Of a stretch of DNA of 6,272 nt, positions 1-6,105 are shown in pieces. The stretch spans positions 1-6,272 of the forward strand of contig JAISPA010000198.1 of assembly GCA_031275255.1 (NCBI GenBank), in the 5' to 3' direction. Numbering within the stretch: the stretch's first letter is position 1; each line of letters begins with the position of its first letter. The position numbers and the translations under genes were made by a program. Below the pieces are notes generated by a model. That model worked only from the letters and a program-made list of their open reading frames with translations, did no database searches and had not been told where the DNA came from. Source of the DNA: Acidaminococcales bacterium (lineage in GTDB: Bacteria > Bacillota > Negativicutes > Acidaminococcales > JAISLQ01).

Positions 1-1497
1 CTGAACGCTTCCGGCCGGTTGGCCAACGCGCGTCTTGGCGTGGAGCTGTTGACCACCGACGATCCCCTTTACGCCGGCCAATTGGCACAGCAGCTTGAAA
101 GTGCAAACGCGCATCGGCAGAACATCGAAAAGCAAATATTTGCGGAAGCCGAAGAATTGCTCATGAAGCAGGGCGGCGCGCGGGAATTTTTGGTACTGGC
201 CGGAGACGGCTGGCATCCCGGCGTCATAGGCATAGTCGCTTCCCGGCTGGTCGAGCGCTATAATACTCCCACTGCGCTGATCAGCGTCAGCGACGGCGGC
301 GATGTTTGCAAGGCCTCCTGCCGGAGCATAAGCCGCTTCAACATGTACGAGGCGCTTTCCTATGCCGAAGAATACCTTGTGCGCTACGGCGGCCACGCCC
401 AGGCGGCCGGGTTTTCCATCAAAAAAGATAAAATAGCCGATTTTTCCCGGGCAATAATTGAATATGCCAGGGAAAACCTTACCCCTGACGACTATTTGCC
501 GCGGCAGCGGATCGACCTGGAAATCGACGGGCTTTGTGCGATTGATCAGCGGCTTTTGTGTGAATTGTCGGCGCTGGAACCTTTCGGCGCGGGAAACCCT
601 GAACCTGTGCTGGCAATAAAGGAAATCAGGGCCAGAAACATAACCGTTATCGGCAAAGAGAAACAGCATCTTAAATTCAACGCCTTTGGCGGCGGCTGTG
701 CCTTGCCGGTCATTATGTGGCGCGGGAGCGCCTGGAAAGACATTCTTTACGAAGAAAGCAAATTGGAGCTTGCCTTTAAGCCGAAAGAAGACGAATGGAA
801 CAATATCAAGACGGTTACGCTGATCGCTTCCGACTTAAAGCCTTGCAACATAGTATATGATTTTAGAAAGAGCGCCGGTTTTGACCGTATCGGCTACCTT
901 AAAGAATTAGCTGCCCGCCGCGCGGAGATTTTTATTTACTGTTGCGAGCAGGAATATAAAGAAGAATTGGCCGCTGTTTTGCCCGCCGCCGCCAAATTTG
1001 ATCTTGCGGCGGTTACGGCGGCCTCTGACGTGGTTTTCGCCCAACCGCCTTTCGCGGCGCTGGATGAGCAAAATTTTTGGCGCGCTCTGCATAAACGTCC
1101 TGTCAAAACAGCGCATTTGCTGTATAATATAGATGACGTCAACAAACAGTTTGACCTTCTGGCGGCAGGCCAGCCGGACGAAGAATTTTTGCGCGGACTG
1201 TACAGGCGGCTGCGTGCCTTGGAAGGCGCGTCCGCTGAAGATTTTCCGCACTTGGCGGCCGGACGGCCGCCAGAAGTATTGGCCGGGGGCTTAAAAATAC
1301 TGCGGGAAATAGGGGCAATCCGGGAAACTGAAGGAAAGTTTTTTCTGTTGCCATTAAACGGCGGGGCTAAACTTAGCCTCGACCTTTCGGATACTTACCG
1401 GCGGACGGTAAAAGACGCCGGACGCGCGCGTGCGGCGCTTGCGAAATGTATCAGCCTTAGCCGTGAAGAAATGGCGTGTCTGCTTTTTGGAGAATGA
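1..1497 (+). CDS. recJ: Single-stranded-DNA exonuclease RecJ, C-terminal part (5' end outside window)
   Basis: RecJ is a cytoplasmic 5'-to-3' single-strand DNA exonuclease used in recombinational repair and mismatch excision. The reading frame is open from base 1. Its first residues (LNASGRLANA) match the family's conserved RLNAAGR motif at the end of the catalytic DHH domain, so most of that domain lies upstream and no start codon is in view; the TTG at 19 is internal. The 498 visible residues hold a DHHA1 domain (about 50-150) with GWHPGVIG at 70-77, CKASCRSI at 103-110 and the diagnostic GGHAQAAG at 130-137. An OB-fold region follows (about 165-275) with LEPFGAGNPEP at 192-202. A long C-terminal extension (about 275-498) resembles that of Firmicutes RecJ. 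Length fits a protein of roughly 790 residues. No frameshift is visible. The stop lies 34 bases before rel; the apt gene often found between recJ and rel in Firmicutes is absent. Confidence 0.95.
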   Translation: MNASGRLANARLGVELLTTDDPLYAGQLAQQLESANAHRQNIEKQIFAEAEELLMKQGGAREFLVLAGDGWHPGVIGIVASRLVERYNTPTALISVSDGGDVCKASCRSISRFNMYEALSYAEEYLVRYGGHAQAAGFSIKKDKIADFSRAIIEYARENLTPDDYLPRQRIDLEIDGLCAIDQRLLCELSALEPFGAGNPEPVLAIKEIRARNITVIGKEKQHLKFNAFGGGCALPVIMWRGSAWKDILYEESKLELAFKPKEDEWNNIKTVTLIASDLKPCNIVYDFRKSAGFDRIGYLKELAARRAEIFIYCCEQEYKEELAAVLPAAAKFDLAAVTAASDVVFAQPPFAALDEQNFWRALHKRPVKTAHLLYNIDDVNKQFDLLAAGQPDEEFLRGLYRRLRALEGASAEDFPHLAAGRPPEVLAGGLKILREIGAIRETEGKFFLLPLNGGAKLSLDLSDTYRRTVKDAGRARAALAKCISLSREEMACLLFGE

Positions 1498-1516
1498 GTG
1501 GCGCTGTCTTGTTGTT

Positions 1517-1523
1517 GGAGGAG
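1517..1523 (+). promoter_or_regulatory. Ribosome binding site of rel
   Basis: GGAGGAG ends eight bases before the GTG at 1532. It fixes that GTG as the start of rel, over the longer open frame beginning at 1430, which would overlap recJ by 68 bases with a non-homologous N-terminus. Confidence 0.85.
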
Positions 1524-1531
1524 AAATAAAG

Positions 1532-3727
1532 GTGAAAGAACTGACGCCGGAATTGTTGTTTGTACAGCTGGAAACATACCTTGCGCGGGAGCAGATAGAT
1601 ATTCTGAAAAACGCCTATGATATTGCCGTGTCCGCTCATAAAGGGCAAAAACGCGCTTCCGGCGAGGATTACATAGTGCATCCCCTCGGCGTGGCCTATA
1701 TTCTGGCCATGCTGCAGCTTGACGCCGACAGCATTGCCGCGGCGCTTTTGCACGACGTGGCGGAAGACACGAACGCCACCATTGAGGACATAAAAGAATG
1801 TTTTGGGGCGGAAGTCGCCTTGCTGGTGGACGGCCTGACCAAATTGGGCAGGATAGAATACCTTTCCAAAGAAGACCAGCAGGCGGAAAATTACCGCAAA
1901 ATGTTTCTGGCTATGGCCAAAGACATACGGGTAGTGCTGATCAAACTGGCCGACCGGCTGCACAACATGCGCACCCTCGGTTACATGCCGCCGGACAAAC
2001 AAAAAGCAATCGCCCGCGAAACACTGGAACTGTTTGCCCCGCTGGCGCACCGGCTGGGCATATATACAATTAAATGGGAACTGGAAGACCTGTCTTTCCG
2101 CTACCTCGAACCCGCAACCTACGACGGCCTTGTCGACGAAGTGAAAGCGCAAAGGCGCGAACGCGAAAGCATAATCGACCAGGCCATGGCGACGCTGAAA
2201 AATGAATTGGACAAGGTAAATATTGAGTGCCGTATACACGGCAGGGCAAAAAACATTTACAGCATCTACCGGAAAATGCAGCGCGACCATAAAGAACTCG
2301 GCGAAATATATGATATTTTGGCGATCCGGGTACTGGTTGGCAGCGTTAAAGACTGCTACGGAGTCCTCGGAATCGCGCACACCATCTGGAAACCCATGCC
2401 CGGCCGTTTCAAAGACTATATAGCCATGCCCAAGTCCAATATGTATCAATCACTGCATACTACCGTCATGTCAAACCAGGGGCAGCCGCTGGAAATACAA
2501 ATCAGGACGTTTGAAATGCATCGCATTTCCGAATACGGCATCGCCGCGCACTGGCGCTACAAAGAAGGCGGCAAATCCGCCGGCAAATCCTTTGAGCAAA
2601 AGCTTTCCTGGCTCCGGCAAATGCTGGAATGGCACAAAGACATGCGCGATACCAGGGAATTTGTCGATACCGTAAAAACCGACGTTTTTACCGAAGAAGA
2701 AGTATTCGTTTTTACGCCGCGCGGCGACGTGATCGACCTGCCGGCCGGCGCCGTGCCGGTGGATTTTGCCTACAGGATACACACCGACGTGGGCAACCGC
2801 TGCATAGGCGCGAAAATTAACGGCCGCATAATGCCTTTGGAGCACAAACTTTCCAACGGCGACATTGTCGAAATTATCACTTCAAAACAGGCCAACGGGC
2901 CGAGCCGTGACTGGCTGAACATTGTCGCCTCCTCGGACAGCAAAAGCAAAATACGCTCCTGGTTCAAAAAAGCGCGGCGGGAGGAAAACATCGCCAAAGG
3001 GCGGGAACTCCTGGAACGCGAAAGCAAAAGATTGGGCTATGACATAAAGACCTTCCTGAAATCCGAACGGCTGAAAAACATCGCGGTCAAGATGAACCTC
3101 GTTTCGGAAGACAACCTGCTGGCTTCGCTCGGCTACGGCGGGCTGACCGTTCCCGGCGTCATTACCAAGCTTGTCGAAATGCACAAAGCCGAACTGAAAA
3201 TAGATATGCCCCAGGAAATATCGCAAATGCTTTCCGAACTCAAGCCCAAAGGCGGTAAAAGCAAAGCGAGCCAGGGAATATTGGTCAAAGGCGAAACCGG
3301 CCTGATGATCAGGCTGGCCAGATGCTGCAGCCCTGTGCCCGGCGACAGGATAATCGGCTATATCACGCGCGGCCGCGGCGTGTCCGTACACCGCAGCGAC
3401 TGCCTGAACATCCTCAACAGCAACGACGAATTCGCCCGCATGATCGATGTAAGCTGGGACGCCGACCCCAATTCCCTGTACCGCGTGAGCATTGAAGCCA
3501 TGACTACGGACAGGCCGGGCGTGCTGGCGGAAATAGTCAGCGTACCCTCCGACATAAAAGTCAATGTGAGCGCGCTCAAAGTCAAGACAAACCACCGAAA
3601 CAAGACGGCCAACCTTTCCATGGAACTGGAAATAAACGACCTGAGCCAGTTGGAGCATATTCTCAGCAAAATGAGGCGCTTTAAAGACGTTATAAGCGTT
3701 GAGCGCCATTCGGCGAAAGGTGATTGA
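1532..3727 (+). CDS. rel: Bifunctional (p)ppGpp synthetase/hydrolase (Rel/SpoT family)
   Basis: This enzyme makes (p)ppGpp from ATP and GTP/GDP on starved ribosomes and also hydrolyses it, setting the stringent response. The 731-residue length is normal for a long RSH protein. The HD hydrolase domain (about 20-190) keeps H50, H74-D75, E78-D79 and D141 (in [10 protein letters not shown]), so hydrolysis should be active. The synthetase domain (about 230-345) keeps [12 protein letters not shown] at 237-248, D261, the RFKD motif at 292-295 typical of bifunctional enzymes, [10 protein letters not shown], and E321 in EIQIRT. A TGS domain (about 389-450) has the conserved FAYRIH. A helical linker is followed by the zinc-finger/CC region (C598, C599, H620, C624) and a C-terminal ACT domain (about 650-728). 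The GTG start is chosen from the Shine-Dalgarno site and because VKELTPELL matches usual Rel N-termini. The stop lies five bases before dtd, suggesting translational coupling. Confidence 0.97.
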   Translation: MKELTPELLFVQLETYLAREQIDILKNAYDIAVSAHKGQKRASGEDYIVHPLGVAYILAMLQLDADSIAAALLHDVAEDTNATIEDIKECFGAEVALLVDGLTKLGRIEYLSKEDQQAENYRKMFLAMAKDIRVVLIKLADRLHNMRTLGYMPPDKQKAIARETLELFAPLAHRLGIYTIKWELEDLSFRYLEPATYDGLVDEVKAQRRERESIIDQAMATLKNELDKVNIECRIHGRAKNIYSIYRKMQRDHKELGEIYDILAIRVLVGSVKDCYGVLGIAHTIWKPMPGRFKDYIAMPKSNMYQSLHTTVMSNQGQPLEIQIRTFEMHRISEYGIAAHWRYKEGGKSAGKSFEQKLSWLRQMLEWHKDMRDTREFVDTVKTDVFTEEEVFVFTPRGDVIDLPAGAVPVDFAYRIHTDVGNRCIGAKINGRIMPLEHKLSNGDIVEIITSKQANGPSRDWLNIVASSDSKSKIRSWFKKARREENIAKGRELLERESKRLGYDIKTFLKSERLKNIAVKMNLVSEDNLLASLGYGGLTVPGVITKLVEMHKAELKIDMPQEISQMLSELKPKGGKSKASQGILVKGETGLMIRLARCCSPVPGDRIIGYITRGRGVSVHRSDCLNILNSNDEFARMIDVSWDADPNSLYRVSIEAMTTDRPGVLAEIVSVPSDIKVNVSALKVKTNHRNKTANLSMELEINDLSQLEHILSKMRRFKDVISVERHSAKGD
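3716..3723 (+). promoter_or_regulatory. Ribosome binding site of dtd, inside the end of rel
   Basis: AAAGGTGA lies nine bases before the ATG at 3733. It favours that ATG over the TTG at 3724, which directly abuts the site and would overlap the rel stop codon. The site sits within the last rel codons, consistent with coupled translation. Confidence 0.7.
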
Positions 3728-3732
3728 ACGGC

Positions 3733-4179
3733 ATGCGCGCGGTTGTACAAAGAGTAGCGGAGGCTTGGGTGGACGTCGCCGGCGTCCGGGCAGCGCGGAT
3801 AGACAGAGGGCTGGCCGCGCTTTTGGGCGTGGAAAAACAGGACTCCGAAAAAGACGCGATCTATTTAGCGGAAAAAATCATCAATCTGCGCATATTTGAC
3901 GACGGCGGCGGGAAAATGAACCTGTCGCTCAAAGACATAAAGGGCGGACTGCTGGCCGTGCCGCAATTCACCTTGCTGGCGGACTGCCGCAAAGGCCGGC
4001 GGCCGGGATTTGACGCCGCCGCGCCGCCGGAAGAGGCCGGACGGCTTTTCGAAAAATTCGTCGCCGTCTGCGCGGAGGCCGTTTCCGTGCAAACGGGCCG
4101 TTTCCGGGAAGAAATGTTCGTCGGGCTGGTCAATCACGGGCCTGTTACCATACTGCTTGACAGCAGAAAGACGTTTTAA
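3733..4179 (+). CDS. dtd: D-aminoacyl-tRNA deacylase
   Basis: Dtd removes D-amino acids (and glycine from mischarged tRNA-Ala) from tRNA in the cytoplasm, as a homodimer acting through the RNA. The 148-residue length is typical. The N-terminus [11 protein letters not shown] matches the family start, so the ATG at 3733 is chosen over the in-frame TTG at 3724. The C-terminal Gly-cisPro motif is intact (VNHGPVT, G136-P137), as is the CRKGRRPGF segment at 85-93. The other signature, normally SQFTL, reads PQFTL here, with P77 (codon 3961-3963) in place of the usual serine. Five bases separate it from rel, a pairing common in Firmicutes. The identity is secure; the effect of the proline is unknown. 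Confidence 0.94.
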   Translation: MRAVVQRVAEAWVDVAGVRAARIDRGLAALLGVEKQDSEKDAIYLAEKIINLRIFDDGGGKMNLSLKDIKGGLLAVPQFTLLADCRKGRRPGFDAAAPPEEAGRLFEKFVAVCAEAVSVQTGRFREEMFVGLVNHGPVTILLDSRKTF

Positions 4180-4223
4180 ACTGACTTTACACTACGCCGT
4201 AACAAACAGGAGCGCAAAAACCA

Positions 4224-4640
4224 ATGAAATCCTATCGTAAAGAACTGACCTTTCGCACCAAGACCCGCCGCACTTACATCAACATCACGCCGCAGGTCGA
4301 GGACGCGCTTGCCGACAGCGGGATCCATGAGGGCCTGTGCCTTGTCAACGCTATGAACATCACGGCAAGCGTCTTTATCAACGACAACGAGAGCGGTCTG
4401 CACCGCGACTTTGAGCGTTGGCTCGAAAAACTCGCGCCGGAGAAACCGCACAGCCAATACGACCACAACGGCTGCGAGGACAACGCCGACGCGCATTTAA
4501 AGCGTTCCGTCATGGGGCGCGAAGTTGTCGCCGCCGTCACAGACGGCAAACTTGATTTCGGCACCTGGGAGCAGATATTTTACGGCGAATTCGACGGTAT
4601 GCGCGACAAACGCGTGCTTGTGAAGATTATCGGAGAATGA
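4224..4640 (+). CDS. yjbQ: YjbQ/UPF0047 family protein (secondary thiamine-phosphate synthase type)
   Basis: This is a 138-residue single-domain protein of the YjbQ (UPF0047) family. Members are often labelled secondary thiamine-phosphate synthase because E. coli YjbQ has weak activity of that kind; the true cellular role is poorly known. The family core is clear: [20 protein letters not shown] at 37-56, the [12 protein letters not shown] segment at 87-98 with H91, [16 protein letters not shown], and the terminal [11 protein letters not shown]45 sits where many members carry a histidine (the H of HTTA/HITA). AGGAG at 4208-4212 lies 11 bases before the ATG. The gene sits between dtd and the metallohydrolase, which are often adjacent in Firmicutes. 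It uses ATC for six of eight Ile and no TTG for Leu, while the next gene uses ATC for four of 16 Ile and TTG for eight of 20 Leu. Gain by transfer is plausible but not proven. Confidence 0.92.
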   Translation: MKSYRKELTFRTKTRRTYINITPQVEDALADSGIHEGLCLVNAMNITASVFINDNESGLHRDFERWLEKLAPEKPHSQYDHNGCEDNADAHLKRSVMGREVVAAVTDGKLDFGTWEQIFYGEFDGMRDKRVLVKIIGE

Positions 4641-4689
4641 AGCTGTATCTTTGGTATGTTTCGACATTTTCAGCGGGGAGGTTGTGTTT

Positions 4690-5310
4690 ATGAAAATAAT
4701 TCTTTTGGAAGTAGGGTCTTTGGGCACGGACTGCTACATAGCGGTCAACGAAAAGGAAAAGCGCGGCGTGATTATAGACCCGGGCGCGGACGCCCGGCAT
4801 ATACTTAAAACAGTCAAAGACGAAGGGCTGAAAATCGAAGCTATTTTGCTTACCCACGGCCATTCCGACCATATAGGGGCGTTGAAAGAAGTTGCCGAAA
4901 CCTTGAAAGCGCCTGTGATGATCGGGGAGAAAGACGCGGACATGCTTACCAACGCTCGATTTAACCTTTCCAGCTTTATGGGGGAGAACATTACCTGTGG
5001 CAAAGCCAACCGCTTTCTCAAAGACGGCGAAACCATCGAAGCCGCCGGGCTGACTTTTGAAGTGGCGGCAACGCCCGGGCACACTCCCGGCGGCTGCTGC
5101 TTTAAATGCGGCGACGTCGTTTTTTGCGGCGACACAATATTCTGCGAGTCCATTGGCCGCACCGATTTCCCCGGCGGTTCCTATTCCCAATTGCTGCAGT
5201 CGATCAAAAGCAAAATACTTACCCTCCCGGACGGCGTCAAACTTTTGCCTGGCCACGGCCCGGCTACCGAGGTAGGCTGGGAACGCCGCATGAATCCCTT
5301 TTTGCAGTGA
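4690..5310 (+). CDS. Metallo-beta-lactamase-fold hydrolase, glyoxalase-II-like
   Basis: A 206-residue cytoplasmic binuclear metal hydrolase of the MBL superfamily, close to the short glyoxalase-II-like (YcbL/YqgX type) proteins. The metal-binding set is complete: THGHSDH with H56, H58, D60 and H61, then H131 in TPGHTPGG, D148 in CGDTIF, and H189 in LPGHGP. The GRTDFPGGS stretch at 156-164 is also typical of this subgroup. The substrate cannot be read from sequence; S-lactoylglutathione or another thioester is possible, and bacillithiol-type thiols are conceivable in a Firmicute. The start is the ATG at 4690, preceded by GGGGAGG at 4675-4681 with eight bases of spacing. An upstream in-frame TTG at 4651 lacks a ribosome site and would add a poorly fitting 13-residue tail. 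The gene closes the plus-strand run; hemZ and hisS, frequent next neighbours in Firmicutes, do not follow. Confidence 0.92.
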   Translation: MKIILLEVGSLGTDCYIAVNEKEKRGVIIDPGADARHILKTVKDEGLKIEAILLTHGHSDHIGALKEVAETLKAPVMIGEKDADMLTNARFNLSSFMGENITCGKANRFLKDGETIEAAGLTFEVAATPGHTPGGCCFKCGDVVFCGDTIFCESIGRTDFPGGSYSQLLQSIKSKILTLPDGVKLLPGHGPATEVGWERRMNPFLQ

Positions 5311-5334
5311 ACGGGGCTTTCGCGCCGCCCCCGT
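5311..5334 (+). terminator. Imperfect GC-rich hairpin after the hydrolase gene, weak terminator candidate
   Basis: ACGGGG (5311-5316) pairs with CCCCGT (5329-5334), and a further C-G pair is possible past a bulged C. It starts directly after the stop codon, but no T-run follows, so it is not a canonical intrinsic terminator. It may protect the 3' end or have no role. Confidence 0.25.
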
Positions 5335-5427
5335 GGCGCATCCGTCTTTCGCCCCCCTGCCGGTTTGCGGCAAAACGCCTGCCCTCTGCTACGCATTCTG
5401 CCTCAAACAAGCAGGGGGAACGAAAAT

Positions 5428-5487
5428 ATGAGCCTATGCCTGAAGATGGTTCGTTTACTGTGGCGAGCGGATACCGGCCGCAGCTAA
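5428..5487 (+). CDS. Possible 19-residue small ORF, doubtful
   Basis: An ATG at 5428 is preceded by AGGGGG at 5413-5418, nine bases upstream, and is read for 19 codons (MSLCLKMVRLLWRADTGRS) to TAA. The ribosome-site spacing is good and the peptide is basic and partly hydrophobic. Nothing else supports it: no homology is recognised and the G-run is also part of an inverted pair (CCCCCTGC 5353-5360 with GCAGGGGG 5411-5418). It may well be chance. Confidence 0.15.
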   Translation: MSLCLKMVRLLWRADTGRS

Positions 5488-5505
5488 TAAATCCATGCCA
5501 ATGAC

Positions 5506-5521
5506 GGGGGCGGGGGGGCGG
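5506..5521 (+). repeat. Poly-G tract
   Basis: GGGGGCGGGGGGGCGG is the most extreme base run in the window. Its G-runs allow at best a two-tier quadruplex by simple counting. It is also a place where length errors in sequencing or slippage would be expected. Confidence 0.6.
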
Positions 5522-5530
5522 CAACGGAAA

Positions 5531-5559
5531 CCGCAAGGAGCTCATTTGCGGCCTTTTGG
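5531..5559 (+). terminator. Small hairpin with a short T-run, weak terminator candidate
   Basis: CCGCAA (5531-5536) pairs with TTGCGG (5546-5551) around a nine-base loop, and CCTTTTGG follows. It lies about 220 bases after the hydrolase stop. The six-base stem and only four T residues make this a weak intrinsic terminator for the upstream operon, if it is one. Confidence 0.25.
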
Positions 5560-5596
5560 CTTTAAACGCCGCTCCCTGGGTTGATTTGCCCGCCGT

Positions 5597-5626
5597 TTGA
5601 CAGTGGCGCGCAAATTATGGTAAATT
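5597..5626 (+). promoter_or_regulatory. Sigma-A-type promoter candidate
   Basis: A consensus -35 box TTGACA (5597-5602) is followed after 18 bases by TAAATT (5621-5626), a 4/6 match to TATAAT, with TG at 5618-5619 one base before it (extended -10). Transcription would start near 5633. The -10 region also carries a direct repeat AAATTATG (5612-5619 and 5622-5629), one helical turn apart, which could be an operator. It is the best promoter seen in the gap and points at the exported-protein gene about 470 bases on. Confidence 0.5.
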
Positions 5627-5641
5627 ATGTCTATGGTAGGC

Positions 5642-5673
5642 GCAAAAACAAGTTAATGACAACTTGTTTTTGC
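5642..5673 (+). terminator. Perfect 13-bp AT-rich inverted repeat, terminator or attenuator candidate
   Basis: GCAAAAACAAGTT (5642-5654) and AACTTGTTTTTGC (5661-5673) are exact reverse complements around the six-base loop AATGAC. The A-run on the left and T-run on the right give the symmetric form of a bidirectional intrinsic terminator. The stem core ACAAGTT is AT-rich, so termination may be weak. It begins about nine bases after the predicted start of the promoter at 5597-5626, which suggests early termination or a 5' stabilising hairpin. Confidence 0.5.
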
Positions 5674-5771
5674 CGGCGCCGTAAGTTCCCGGCAGGGGAG
5701 ATTTTGAATACGGCCGGGGGCATAAAGAGACGGCAGCCAATCCGCCCTGCCAGCCGGCGCAAAATCGCGGC

Positions 5772-5805
5772 GCCTGCGCAGAGGCAACAGAATATAGAAA
5801 GTGTT
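5772..5805 (+). repeat. Left copy of inverted repeat pair
   Basis: AACAGAATATAGAAAGTGTT (5786-5805) is the exact reverse complement of 5936-5955. The match extends to 24 bases with one mismatch (5782-5805 against 5936-5959). GCCTGCGC (5772-5779) is matched by GCGCAGGC at 5965-5972 after a three-base length difference. The copy can also form an imperfect local hairpin through GGCAA (5783-5787) and TTGCC (5808-5812). Confidence 0.85.
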
Positions 5806-5807
5806 TC

Positions 5808-5860
5808 TTGCCGCCAGTCCAGCGCCCGCCCGCAGAGCCGATCCGATCTTTTGGCGGCAA
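5808..5860 (+). repeat. Inverted repeat, 9-bp stem with 35-base loop
   Basis: TTGCCGCCA (5808-5816) and TGGCGGCAA (5852-5860) are exact reverse complements, GC-rich enough to form a stable stem in RNA. It is nested within the outer inverted repeat pair. The loop includes a GATCCGATC stretch. Confidence 0.6.
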
Positions 5861-5930
5861 ACAGGGCGCGCAAACCGGCAAAAGAAAAAACGCGTAAACG
5901 TCCGCGCTTGCTGGAAAAATAAAAACACAA

Positions 5931-5972
5931 CAGGTAACACTTTCTATATTCTGTTACCTGCCCGGCGCAGGC
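5931..5972 (+). repeat. Right copy of inverted repeat pair, with its own 9-bp hairpin
   Basis: This copy contains AACACTTTCTATATTCTGTT (5936-5955), complementary to the left copy. It also forms a perfect local hairpin: CAGGTAACA (5931-5939) with TGTTACCTG (5952-5960) around 12 bases. Right behind it, CCCGGC (5961-5966) pairs with GCCGGG (5971-5976) around GCAG. No T-run follows, so it does not look like an intrinsic terminator. The palindrome GGTAACA-N12-TGTTACC could also be a protein-binding site, but no known operator was recognised. Confidence 0.8.
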
Positions 5973-5994
5973 CGGGGGGATGGCCGCCGCGCTT

Positions 5995-6025
5995 GTTGGC
6001 CGCCGATTTTCGCCGCCGCGCCAAC
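5995..6025 (+). repeat. Short inverted repeat in the leader of the exported-protein gene
   Basis: GTTGGC (5995-6000) and GCCAAC (6020-6025) are reverse complements around a 19-base loop that is mostly CGCCG units. The stem is short and may be chance in GC-rich sequence. Confidence 0.3.
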
Positions 6026-6089
6026 CTGCCTTTGTACTCCTGACCTGACAAAACATCGCGCAAAATCCGCACCAGCAAACGCAATTTAT

Positions 6090-6096
6090 AAGGAGG
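6090..6096 (+). promoter_or_regulatory. Strong ribosome binding site of the exported-protein gene
   Basis: AAGGAGG is a near-full complement to the 16S rRNA 3' end, nine bases before the ATG at 6106. It is one of the strongest such sites in the window and suggests high expression of this protein. Confidence 0.9.
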
Positions 6097-6105
6097 AACA
6101 ATCAC

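Larger units (their letters stand above)
5311..6105. other. 795-bp intergenic region without a convincing gene
   Basis: Open frames here on both strands are Arg/Pro-rich, lack good ribosome sites or run through inverted repeats, and none resembles a known protein. From left to right it holds an imperfect GC hairpin just after the hydrolase gene, a possible 19-residue ORF, a poly-G tract, a small hairpin near 5540, a promoter candidate, a perfect AT-rich hairpin, inverted repeat copies, and the leader of the exported-protein gene. No tRNA or rRNA was recognised. Confidence 0.7.

Noticed and set aside
1430..1531. Upstream extension of rel from an alternative start at 1430
   Set aside because: It would overlap recJ by 68 bases, has no ribosome site, and adds residues unlike Rel N-termini. 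The GTG at 1532 has GGAGGAG at correct spacing.
1457..2449. 330-codon minus-strand open frame opposite rel
   Set aside because: It is the complement of a clear rel gene, is compositionally odd (rich in Phe, His, Val), and matches no family.
2882..3709. 275-codon minus-strand open frame opposite the end of rel
   Set aside because: Antisense to the conserved TGS-to-ACT region; its openness follows from rel codon bias.
4157..4193. Promoter for yjbQ using TTGACA at 4157-4162
   Set aside because: No acceptable -10 box lies 16-18 bases downstream; TACACT at 4188-4193 is 25 bases away.
4627..5373. 248-codon minus-strand open frame opposite the MBL hydrolase
   Set aside because: The plus strand carries all metal-binding motifs; the antisense frame has no recognisable motif.
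5353..5418. Long-range pair CCCCCTGC/GCAGGGGG
   Set aside because: Eight G/C-rich pairs over a 50-base loop in GC-rich DNA are easily found by chance, and nothing else supports a structured RNA there.
5264..5545. 93-codon minus-strand open frame running into the 3' end of the MBL gene
   Set aside because: Overlaps a real gene, rich in Arg, Gly and Pro, no ribosome site that fits and no recognised homology.
5581..5922. Basic plus-strand open frame through the promoter, AT hairpin and left repeat
   Set aside because: It runs across the promoter, a perfect inverted repeat and the left repeat copy, is extremely Arg-rich, and its possible starts (ATG 5618, TTG 5704) lack properly spaced ribosome sites.
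5772..5972. CRISPR array
   Set aside because: Only two copies in opposite orientation with one spacer-like interval; arrays need regularly spaced direct repeats.
5631..6101. Long minus-strand open frame across the inverted repeats
   Set aside because: Spans both repeat copies and several hairpins and has low-complexity Arg/Ala composition. Its NTFYILLP-type peptide also appears on the plus strand only because the DNA repeat is inverted.
5311..6105. tRNA, tmRNA, SRP RNA or 6S RNA gene
   Set aside because: No cloverleaf, T-loop GTTCRANYC with matching acceptor, or other recognisable RNA core was found on either strand by eye.
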